A DNA stretch of 46,442 nt from the NCBI RefSeq assembly GCF_000686945.1, contig NZ_JMME01000018.1:1-46442 (forward strand), in the 5' to 3' direction. The stretch comes from Selenomonas sp. AE3005 (GTDB taxonomy: Bacteria; Bacillota; Negativicutes; Selenomonadales; Selenomonadaceae). The notes beneath the pieces were generated by a model that worked only from the letters and a program-made list of their open reading frames with translations, made no database searches and was not told the origin of the DNA. The translations under genes and the position numbers were made by a program. Positions 36,794 to 43,367 of the stretch are shown here, one piece after another (positions within the stretch are counted from its first letter, which is position 1; each line of letters begins with the position of its first letter).

Positions 36794-37987
36794 ATGGGAA
36801 ATAATCTGAATACCCGTCTTAACCATACAGGCGATGGCCAGTTTTACAAGCAGGTGGCGCAGTCATCATCAGTGCCGGAAGTGCTGCCTGTATATCGCAC
36901 CTCGGTATTTGCGTTTGACGATGTGCCGTCGGTGGATAGAATTTATGAGGGCGAAGATGACGGATATATTTACAGCCGGATTAAACACCCCAATACGGAG
37001 GCCGTGAGTGAAATCCTGGCGGCTGCGGAGGAAACGGAGGCGGCGCTGGTGTTTTCCTCGGGTATGTCAGCCATCGCCCTGAGTATTCTGTCAGTGGTAC
37101 AGCAGGGTGACCATATTATTTCTTCGCCGGTGCTTTATGGCGGTGTACATGATTTCCTGTCTAAGGAGCTGGCCCGTTTTGGTGTCAGCGTGACCTTTGT
37201 GGATTTCCTGCGGGAAAACATTGCGGATTTTATCCGCCCGGAAACAAAACTTATATACACGGAATCCATTTGCAATCCGTTGATGGAAGTGCCGGATATG
37301 GCAGCGGCCGCCAAAGTGGCGCACGAGCACGGCCTGCTTTTTTTCGTCGATAATACCTTCGCTACGCCTGTAGTGGTAAAACCGGCGAAACTGGGGGCCG
37401 ACGTGGTGCTCTACAGCGCCACGAAATACCTGGGCGGTCATAGCGACCTTGTCGGCGGGGCCGCGGCCGGCAATCGGGAGATTATCGGTAAAATCCGCAG
37501 GACACTGACGCTTTACGGGGCGGTACTGGGGGCAGATGACAGCTGGCTGCTGGCGCGCAGTCTGCGCACGCTTAGCCTGAGAGTTAAGACACATTCGCGA
37601 AATGCTTTGCAGGTAGCAGAATTCTTGGCGAAACATCCCAAGATTGAAAAGGTTTTTTATCCCGGCCTGAAATCTTCACCGAGTCATAAACGGGCAAAGG
37701 CTCAGTTTGCCGAGGGGCTTTATGGCGGCATGCTGAGCTTTAACCTGCGCGGCGGTGAGCAGGAGGCGTCTACAGTTATCCGCGAACTGTCAACTATCAA
37801 GTATGTACCCAGTCTGGCTGGTACCGCCACGACATTATCCTATGCCGCTAAGACATCACACCGCTTTTATCCGCCGCAGGAACTGGCCGCTGTGGGAATT
37901 ACCCTGGGACAGCTGCGGTTGTCTGTGGGCCTGGAAGAGGCAGAGGATATCATTGCGGAACTTGATGGCGCTTTAGCAAAAATATAA
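36794..37987 (+). CDS. Cys/Met metabolism PLP enzyme (cystathionine synthase/lyase type)
   Basis: This 397-residue fold-type I enzyme has K211 in YSATKYLGGHSD as the PLP Lys; YSRIKHPNTEAVSE and SSGMSAIALS are the cofactor-phosphate segments. It is a paralogue of the gene at 30893 and of the gene at 43368. Cystathionine gamma-synthase, gamma-lyase, methionine gamma-lyase or a related thiolyase are all possible; the sequence alone does not separate them. The ATG at 36794 follows GGGGGAA and lies just past the metI relic stop, so the gene once belonged to a metNI operon and is now read with the amidohydrolase. Confidence 0.85.
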   Translation: MGNNLNTRLNHTGDGQFYKQVAQSSSVPEVLPVYRTSVFAFDDVPSVDRIYEGEDDGYIYSRIKHPNTEAVSEILAAAEETEAALVFSSGMSAIALSILSVVQQGDHIISSPVLYGGVHDFLSKELARFGVSVTFVDFLRENIADFIRPETKLIYTESICNPLMEVPDMAAAAKVAHEHGLLFFVDNTFATPVVVKPAKLGADVVLYSATKYLGGHSDLVGGAAAGNREIIGKIRRTLTLYGAVLGADDSWLLARSLRTLSLRVKTHSRNALQVAEFLAKHPKIEKVFYPGLKSSPSHKRAKAQFAEGLYGGMLSFNLRGGEQEASTVIRELSTIKYVPSLAGTATTLSYAAKTSHRFYPPQELAAVGITLGQLRLSVGLEEAEDIIAELDGALAKI

Positions 37988-37993
37988 AATAAA

Positions 37994-38026
37994 CCTATTG
38001 ACATGATAGGTGTAATAGTGTAATAT
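37994..38026 (+). promoter_or_regulatory. Sulfur-regulon promoter/operator, copy 4
   Basis: The palindrome is CCTATTGACATGATAGG (37994-38010), close to symmetric. -35 TTGACA (37998-38003), 17-bp spacer, -10 TAATAT (38021-38026). The spacer holds a GTGTAAT-A-GTGTAAT perfect tandem. It drives leader 3 and the sulfonate importer operon. Confidence 0.82.
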
Positions 38027-38032
38027 AAAGTC

Positions 38033-38108
38033 ATCCTGAAGGGGACGAAAACTGACTGGATAACCAGAGGTTTTGCATAGGCTTATTTCTATGCAAAACC
38101 TCTTTTTT
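38033..38108 (+). ncRNA. Leader RNA 3: putative attenuator with alternative hairpins
   Basis: The 5' hairpin is TCCT-GAAG-GGGA (38034-38045, one wobble). AACTGAC (38050-38056), stem TGG/CCA (38057-38059, 38064-38066) and GAGGTT (38067-38072) follow. The terminator is a perfect 15-bp stem, 38066-38080 with 38089-38103, plus a T run. This is the strongest terminator of the four leaders. Confidence 0.78.
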
Positions 38109-38134
38109 ATTGTCAGCAAGAGGGAGGAATCATT

Positions 38135-39190
38135 ATGAAATTAAATTGGAAACTTTTGGCGGCCGGTGCAGGTTTTATGGCTATGCTGGCTTTAGCCGGC
38201 TGTGGCAGCAGCGACAGCGGAAATACCGGGACGGCCAAAACCGTCTTTACCGCGTCAAATAAATATGACGGTGACTTGTCAAAAGTCACTTTGCATATTG
38301 GGGCCGCGTCCGCTAAGAATGCGCAGGGGATTGTGGAGGCGGCAGGCCTGGACAACACACCTTATAAGGTGGAATTCCACAATTTGCGCAGCGGCGGTCT
38401 GGTTTTGGAATCCATCGCTGCTGGTCAGCTGGACGCCGGCTGCGGCAGTCAGATACCGCCGATTTTTGCCTCCTTGGCCAATAATGGCGGCAACTTTAAA
38501 ATCATCGCTATCAGAAAAGGGACGACTTTAAATCAGGAGCTTATCGTCAGCGCACAGCAAAAGGAAAAAATAAAGACAGTGGCCGATTTGCGGGGCAAGA
38601 AGGTCGGCTATGTAAAGAACACCACGGCGCAGTATTTCCTCTACAAGATGCTATCGGAGGCCGGGCTGACCTGGAATGATATCGAGGCGCTGCCCATGTC
38701 TACTTCCGATGGTCTGTCGGCTATCAGCACTGGTGATATAGACGCCCTGGCCTCTTATGATAATGCTGTTATTGTGGGCAAGCAGAAAGGAGCGGCTTTG
38801 CTGCAGTCAGCCGAAAATATTCTCTCGGGGGATTATTACTGGTACGCCTCACTCGATACTATCAATGACCCGGCCAAGCACGCCGCTTTGGTTGATTACC
38901 TGGAACGCATCAATGAGGCCAACGAATGGGCGCGTCAGCATCCGCAGGCCTGGGCAGAGTTTGAGTCCAAAGCGAGCAACCAGTCGCCGGAGGAAATCAG
39001 AAAACGTTTTGAAGAAGGAGAGGCGCAGCGCAAGGGGCGGATTGCACCTATTGATGACGCCACGATTGCCTCAGAACAGGATATCATCAACAGCTTTACC
39101 GCACTGGGCGCTTTAAAGCAGCCGCTGGAGGCCGTTAAACTGTTTGACCGTTCCTTTGACGCGGCCATTGCTAAATTTAAGATTTACTGA
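38135..39190 (+). CDS. ssuA: Aliphatic sulfonate/taurine-type binding lipoprotein
   Basis: This 351-residue NitT/TauT-family substrate-binding lipoprotein has lipobox LAGC with acylated Cys 23. Mature segments VTLHIGAASAKNAQGIVEAAG, FHNLRSGGLVLESIAAGQLDAG, VADLRGKKVGYVKNTTAQYFLYK and LSAISTGDIDALASYDNAV match the SsuA/TauA fold. It delivers an organosulfur compound to the permease-ATPase pair that follows. The promoter and leader mark it as a sulfur-starvation gene; the exact substrate (sulfonate, taurine, sulfate ester or other) is not determined. Confidence 0.87.
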   Translation: MKLNWKLLAAGAGFMAMLALAGCGSSDSGNTGTAKTVFTASNKYDGDLSKVTLHIGAASAKNAQGIVEAAGLDNTPYKVEFHNLRSGGLVLESIAAGQLDAGCGSQIPPIFASLANNGGNFKIIAIRKGTTLNQELIVSAQQKEKIKTVADLRGKKVGYVKNTTAQYFLYKMLSEAGLTWNDIEALPMSTSDGLSAISTGDIDALASYDNAVIVGKQKGAALLQSAENILSGDYYWYASLDTINDPAKHAALVDYLERINEANEWARQHPQAWAEFESKASNQSPEEIRKRFEEGEAQRKGRIAPIDDATIASEQDIINSFTALGALKQPLEAVKLFDRSFDAAIAKFKIY

Positions 39191-39202
39191 GGAGGGAACA
39201 AT

Positions 39203-40018
39203 ATGGCTAAGGAGGCAGCTATACAGGCACTGCCCGTGGGGAAAGGCAGTCTGTGGAAAAAGTATCTTGCTGACTGGTCGCTTATCTGGTCGGTGCCGTT
39301 ATTCCTGCTGGCGTTATGGATTTATTTTGCTCAGACAAATCAGTTGAATCAGTTGTTTCCCAAGCCGGAGGAACTCATAACGACGACGATAAGATTCATC
39401 AAAGATGGTACGCTGGCAGCCAATCTGCAGATAAGCGCCGCCAGAGCTTTTGGGGGACTGGCCATTGGCGGTTCTATCGGTTTTGTGCTGGGGATAGCAA
39501 CTGGACTTTACCGCCGGGCTGACCAGGTTTTAAACACGCCGATACAGATGATAAAAAGCGTACCGCGTCTGGCAATTCTGCCCTTGATTCTCGTGTGGTT
39601 CGGTATTGGGGAAACCTCCAAGATAATACTGATAGCGCTCAGTACCTTTTTCCCAATATACCTGAACACCTTTCATGGTATACGTTCCATCGAGGCCGGG
39701 TTATTGGAAATGGGGCATATTTACGGTCTCACGCGCTGGGAAATGTTTAAAGATATTATTTTTCCGGGCGCATTGCCGTCGGTTATGATTGGCTTTCGCC
39801 AGTCCTTGGGGGGAACCTGGCTGATACTGATTGTGGCAGAAACGGTGGCCGCAAAATCGGGTATCGGCTATATGGCAACGAATGCCCGGGAATACATGAT
39901 GATGGACGTTATCGTGCTGAGTATGATTATGTATGCGCTGTTGGGGAGTATATCGGACTTGCTGGCGGTACAGCTGACCAAACGGCTGCTGCGCTGGAAT
40001 CCTAATTACAGGAGGTGA
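39203..40018 (+). CDS. ssuC: Sulfonate-type ABC importer permease
   Basis: This 271-residue permease of the SsuC/TauC/NrtB family has about six hydrophobic segments. The EAA loop region is IEAGLLEMGHIYGLTRWEMFKDIIFPGALPSVMIGFRQSLG, and WLILIVAETVAAKSGIGYMA is a family landmark. A GAGGAGG site lies upstream of the ATG. It forms the channel for the binding protein before it and the ATPase after it. Confidence 0.9.
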   Translation: MAKEAAIQALPVGKGSLWKKYLADWSLIWSVPLFLLALWIYFAQTNQLNQLFPKPEELITTTIRFIKDGTLAANLQISAARAFGGLAIGGSIGFVLGIATGLYRRADQVLNTPIQMIKSVPRLAILPLILVWFGIGETSKIILIALSTFFPIYLNTFHGIRSIEAGLLEMGHIYGLTRWEMFKDIIFPGALPSVMIGFRQSLGGTWLILIVAETVAAKSGIGYMATNAREYMMMDVIVLSMIMYALLGSISDLLAVQLTKRLLRWNPNYRR

Positions 40019-40024
40019 CGGACG

Positions 40025-40774
40025 GTGTCAGGATATAGGATTGAACTTAGACATGTAAATAAATATTTTGGCGATACTCAGGTATTGCGTGATATAAATA
40101 TCGAGATTGAGCCCGGGGAGTTTGTGGCGTTGGTCGGAAAAAGCGGCTGCGGCAAGAGTACCCTGCTGCGCCTGATTTCTGTGTTGGACCGGCAGTCGGG
40201 CGGTGAAATCCGCATACAGGACCGGCTCGTGGACAAGATAGATGCCAATGTAAGGTTTCTGTTTCAGGACGCGCGGCTGCTGCCGTGGAAAAATGTCTGG
40301 CAAAATGTCATTCTCGGTTCACCGGAACGCAGTCGTGATAAAGCCTATCAAGCCTTAGCGGCAGTCGGCTTATCCGGCCGGGAAGAGGCCTGGCCATCTG
40401 ACCTGTCCGGCGGCCAGCGGCAGAGAGTGGCCCTGGCCAGAGCTTTGGTGGGCACGCCCAAGGTGCTGCTCCTTGATGAACCTTTAAGTGCTCTGGACGC
40501 GCTGACCAGGCTCAATATGCAGCAATTGATAGAAAAACTTTGGAAACAGCTGGGGCTGACGATTATTTTGGTAACGCATGACGTGTCAGAGGCCGTGAAC
40601 CTGGCAGACAGGGTTATCCTGCTTGATGACGGCCAAATTACCCTGGATAAAAGTATAGAACTGGCCAGACCACGGGTGCGCAGCATTGACACGGCCCATT
40701 ACGAACATCTTATCCTGTCGCATATCATGGGGGATGAGGCAGGGAAGAATCTGGCAGAAGAATACGTAATTTAA
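40025..40774 (+). CDS. ssuB: Sulfonate-type ABC importer ATPase
   Basis: This 249-residue ATPase has Walker A GKSGCGKST, Q-loop FLFQDARLLPW (the FQDARLLPW form is characteristic of SsuB), signature LSGGQRQRVALARA, Walker B VLLLDEPLSALDALT and the switch His THDVSEA. The start is a GTG at 40025, six bases after the permease stop, with GGAGG upstream. It completes the ssuABC-type importer. Confidence 0.92.
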   Translation: MSGYRIELRHVNKYFGDTQVLRDINIEIEPGEFVALVGKSGCGKSTLLRLISVLDRQSGGEIRIQDRLVDKIDANVRFLFQDARLLPWKNVWQNVILGSPERSRDKAYQALAAVGLSGREEAWPSDLSGGQRQRVALARALVGTPKVLLLDEPLSALDALTRLNMQQLIEKLWKQLGLTIILVTHDVSEAVNLADRVILLDDGQITLDKSIELARPRVRSIDTAHYEHLILSHIMGDEAGKNLAEEYVI

Positions 40775-40789
40775 GAAAAGGTGATTTTG

Positions 40790-41962
40790 ATGAAGATAAC
40801 ACAGGTAGAGATATTTCATGTACATACCCGGCCCCAGTCCGGGCAGCGGCCGATATTGGTCAAAGTGTCTACTGACGAAGGCATATACGGTTTAGGGGAG
40901 GCTGGTATGGCCTATGGCCGGGGCGGTTCCGGTGCGGTGGGGGCTATTAAGGATTTTGCCGGCCTGCTTATCGGGGAAGACCCGTTCAATACGGAAAAAA
41001 TCTGGGAAAAACTGCTGAAGGAAACCTTTTGGGGACAGGGCGGCGGCACGATTATCTTTTCGGCCATCTCTGCGCTGGACATCGCTCTTTGGGATATAAA
41101 GGGCAAAGCCTTGGGCGTGCCGGTTTATAAACTGCTGGGCGGCAAGGTGCGTTCGCAGCTCCGGGCGTATGCCTCGCAGCTGCAGCTGGGCTGGGGCAAA
41201 GTGCGTAAGCCGAAAGGGCCCAAGGAAGATTATGCGGAGGAGGCCCGTAAGGCCATCGCCGAAGGTTATGATGCTGTAAAGGTCGATGTCCTGGGCTTTG
41301 ACCGGGAGGGGAAAGCCCTGCCGCATTTGGAGGGGCCGCTTTCCCATAAATACATTGCCTTGGGGGAAGAACGGGTGGCAGCTATCCGGGAGGCCGTCGG
41401 CCCGGAGGTGGATATCATCATCGAAAACCACGCCCGGACAGATTTGGTCAGTGCCATTCAGTTTGCCCAGGCTGTGGAAAAATATAATATTTTCTTCTAT
41501 GAGGAAGTCAATACGCCGCTTAATCCGCAGTTATTGCGCGAGGTCAAGGACAAGGTCAATATTCCCCTGGCCTCCGGGGAACGCATTTACTCACGCTGGG
41601 GCTACCTGCCCTATTTTGAGAACCGTGCCATTGACGTTATCCAGCCGGATTTGGGTTCGTGCGGCGGCTTTTCGGAGTTCAAGAAAATTGTCGATACGGC
41701 GCATGCCTATGAAATTACAGTACAGGCACATGTGGCCGGCACAGGCGTGGCTGAGGCTGCGGCGCTGCATGCGGAGGCAGCCATTCCGAATTTCTGCATT
41801 CATGAACATCATCAAAAGACCTTGCTGCCGGAATATCAGGAACTGGTGGTGTATGATTATCAGCCTAAAAATGGCTATTATACTGTACCGGAACTGCCCG
41901 GCATTGGTCAGGAGATTACAGACGAAGTGTATAAGCAGTCAGATTATGTAGTGGTTAAATAA
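40790..41962 (+). CDS. Enolase-superfamily enzyme (mandelate racemase/dehydratase subgroup)
   Basis: This 390-residue enzyme has a capping domain at the N terminus and a TIM barrel. Candidate metal ligands are E212 in IIIENHAR, E238 or E239 in YEEVNTP and E264 in ASGERIYSRWG; H214 and H314 (VQAHVAGTG) are the likely acid/base pair, a set like that of D-galactonate dehydratase. QPDLGSCGGFSEFKKI is a further subgroup motif. The ATG at 40790 follows AAAAGGTG. In family terms it should dehydrate or epimerise a sugar acid; in this operon it may act on a sulfur-bearing acid, which is inference. Confidence 0.85.
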   Translation: MKITQVEIFHVHTRPQSGQRPILVKVSTDEGIYGLGEAGMAYGRGGSGAVGAIKDFAGLLIGEDPFNTEKIWEKLLKETFWGQGGGTIIFSAISALDIALWDIKGKALGVPVYKLLGGKVRSQLRAYASQLQLGWGKVRKPKGPKEDYAEEARKAIAEGYDAVKVDVLGFDREGKALPHLEGPLSHKYIALGEERVAAIREAVGPEVDIIIENHARTDLVSAIQFAQAVEKYNIFFYEEVNTPLNPQLLREVKDKVNIPLASGERIYSRWGYLPYFENRAIDVIQPDLGSCGGFSEFKKIVDTAHAYEITVQAHVAGTGVAEAAALHAEAAIPNFCIHEHHQKTLLPEYQELVVYDYQPKNGYYTVPELPGIGQEITDEVYKQSDYVVVK

Positions 41963-41991
41963 TGACCGCTAAAACGAAGGTGGTGTGTATT

Positions 41992-42597
41992 ATGTTGGGA
42001 GATTGCGCAAATTGCAATGCTAATCACATGTGTTTTCAAAAGGGCAGGAGCTGCGTACCAGTGGAACAGGCGCAGGTGCTGTCCCTGTATGACAAAGAAG
42101 AACGCAAAATCATGAAAGCCGCAGCTTATGTTGAGGCGACGTATTATATGAAGTATACCCGTTTGCAGGAAACGGCAGCTTTTGCTAAAAAGATGGGCTA
42201 TAAGACGATTGGTCTGGGATTTTGTATGGGGATTAGGGACGAGGCAAGGCTTTTTGCAAAATTCTTTGCTGACCAGGGCTTTGATGTTCAGTCAGTTTGT
42301 TGTAAGAATTGTGGCATAGGCAAGGATGTCCTGCATTTGAAGAAAGTCAATCCGGCCAATGAGGTTGAGCCTATGTGTAATCCGAAGGCGCAGGCACAAT
42401 ATTTAAATGAACACGGGACGGAGTTGTTTGTTTCTGCCGGGCTGTGTGTCGGGCATGATGCGCTCTTTTCCAAAGCATGCCATGGGCCGGTGACTACTTT
42501 GGTGGTAAAAGACCGCGTACTCGGCAATAATCCCATGGCGGTTGTTTATTCCGGCTATTGGAAGAAAAAGCTGGGGCTGGCAGAACAGGATTTATAA
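41992..42597 (+). CDS. DUF1847 cysteine-rich protein
   Basis: This 201-residue protein starts at ATG 41992, eight bases after AAGGTGG; an in-frame ATG at 41962 overlapping the previous stop (TAATG) would add 10 residues. Cys residues are clustered: MLGDCANCNANHMCFQKGRSC at the start, VCCKNCGIGK in the middle, and GLCVGHDALFSKACHG near the end, suggesting metal or cluster binding. This matches the pattern of the DUF1847 family, whose function is unknown to me. It closes the sulfonate operon. Confidence 0.8.
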   Translation: MLGDCANCNANHMCFQKGRSCVPVEQAQVLSLYDKEERKIMKAAAYVEATYYMKYTRLQETAAFAKKMGYKTIGLGFCMGIRDEARLFAKFFADQGFDVQSVCCKNCGIGKDVLHLKKVNPANEVEPMCNPKAQAQYLNEHGTELFVSAGLCVGHDALFSKACHGPVTTLVVKDRVLGNNPMAVVYSGYWKKKLGLAEQDL

Positions 42598-42610
42598 CTC
42601 GGAAGAAGAT

Positions 42611-42740
42611 GTCCCCCACCTCTGCAGGTGGGGGGCGAATATCATAACAGGCGGTGAGCACATATCTCCCGCCTCGTGCGACGCAAAGCTAGTCTCTGTG
42701 GGAAAACGCCAAGAGGAAGTTTTGCCTACGGCAAAACTGG
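42611..42740. repeat. Hairpin-rich non-coding segment
   Basis: Three hairpins in a row: CCCCCACC-TCTGCA-GGTGGGGG (42613-42634), GGCGGTGAG with CTCCCGCC (42650-42673, one bulge) and AGTTTTGCC-TAC-GGCAAAACT (42718-42738). The first has the look of the end structures of IS200/IS605-type elements, but no transposase is present and no T run makes it a standard terminator. It could be a solo end or MITE-like relic, or simply structured spacer between operons. Confidence 0.45.
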
Positions 42741-42770
42741 AACAACGGCGTTATAAACAAGGAGAATCGA

Positions 42771-42803
42771 CATATTGACATAATAGGTGTAATAGTGTAA
42801 CAT
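42771..42803 (+). promoter_or_regulatory. Sulfur-regulon promoter/operator, copy 5 (no attenuator)
   Basis: CATATTGACATAATAGG (42771-42787) with -35 TTGACA (42775-42780), a 17-bp spacer and -10 TAACAT (42798-42803). The GTGTAAT-A-GTGTAAC tandem is present. Here the leader is only about 23 nt and goes straight into GGAGAG and the ATG at 42833, with no hairpins or terminator. Confidence 0.78.
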
Positions 42804-42832
42804 AAGGTCATCGTCATTTAGGAGAGATGTGT

Positions 42833-43153
42833 ATGAAGGATGTACCTGTTGATGTATTGAATTACATTATGTCGGTTTTACGGGGCCTGTACTTCGGGGA
42901 AGTGGTACTGGTTGCCCAGAATGGTGTGCTGATTCAAGTGGAGCGTACCGAAAAAATGCGTGTGCACCCCTGGCAGGGCATTCCTGAACCTGCGGCCTGG
43001 TCGGAAGATACAGAGCGGAATCTGCGCCGGACCATTGAACGGGAACTGGCCAGCCTGTATTATGGCCGCCTTAGTATCATCGTAAAACAGGGTACAGTTA
43101 CCCATTTCGACCGGCTGGAAAAACAACGGTTTATGGATGGCGATGGCATTTGA
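42833..43153 (+). CDS. Tandem DUF2292 protein (YezD-like)
   Basis: This 106-residue protein is built of two similar halves: DVLNYIMSVLRGLYFGEVVLVAQNGVLIQVERTEKMR (about 7-43) and LRRTIERELASLYYGRLSIIVKQGTVTHFDRLEKQR (about 64-99). Each matches the small DUF2292/YezD pattern of a helix followed by a YG.(V/L)..(I/V)..G.(V/L)....R.EK motif. YezD-type proteins occur in sulfur regulons of Firmicutes; their role is unknown. The ATG at 42833 fits GGAGAG better than the one at 42827. Confidence 0.82.
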   Translation: MKDVPVDVLNYIMSVLRGLYFGEVVLVAQNGVLIQVERTEKMRVHPWQGIPEPAAWSEDTERNLRRTIERELASLYYGRLSIIVKQGTVTHFDRLEKQRFMDGDGI

Positions 43154-43197
43154 CAGGTCATTGTGTTTGACAAGTCAAGGAATATATTTCTCGAAAA

Positions 43198-43230
43198 ACT
43201 ATTGACATAGTAGGTGTAATGATGTAATAT
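43198..43230 (+). promoter_or_regulatory. Sulfur-regulon promoter/operator, copy 6 (metY-cysK)
   Basis: ACTATTGACATAGTAGG (43198-43214) has the inner inverted repeat CTA...TAG. -35 TTGACA (43202-43207), 17-bp spacer, -10 TAATAT (43225-43230). The spacer contains GTGTAAT-GATGTAAT. It drives leader 4 and the metY-cysK pair. Confidence 0.8.
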
Positions 43231-43236
43231 ATAGTC

Positions 43237-43345
43237 ATGCCAAGGATATTGGCAGGTAATTGAACACAAAAAGAACTGACCAAAAAAATTGGAGGTTCCG
43301 AAAGCAATACCCCTTGTAATGAAGGGAGCTTTTGGAACCTCTTTT
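43237..43345 (+). ncRNA. Leader RNA 4: divergent attenuator, same architecture
   Basis: The 5' hairpin is TGCCAA-GGATA-TTGGCA (43238-43254). After a longer linker come AACTGAC (43274-43280), stem CAA/TTG (43281-43283, 43289-43291) and GAGGTT (43292-43297). The terminator pairs 43292-43305 with 43328-43341 (13/14), with an inner hairpin CCCTT/AAGGG, then TTTT. Stem sequences differ from leaders 1-3, yet pairing and the AACTGAC/GAGGTT frame are kept. This is the most informative copy for covariation. Confidence 0.75.
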
Positions 43346-43367
43346 AGCTATGAAGGGAGATTTTATT

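Noticed and set aside
42611-42634. Strong hairpin as terminator of the sulfonate operon
   Set aside because: No T run follows the stem, so it does not fit an intrinsic terminator, although it may affect mRNA ends.
33260-43345. Sulfur leaders as S-box (SAM) riboswitches or T-boxes
   Set aside because: The conserved S-box core and the T-box AGGGUGGNACCGCG sequence are both absent, and the leaders are far too short.
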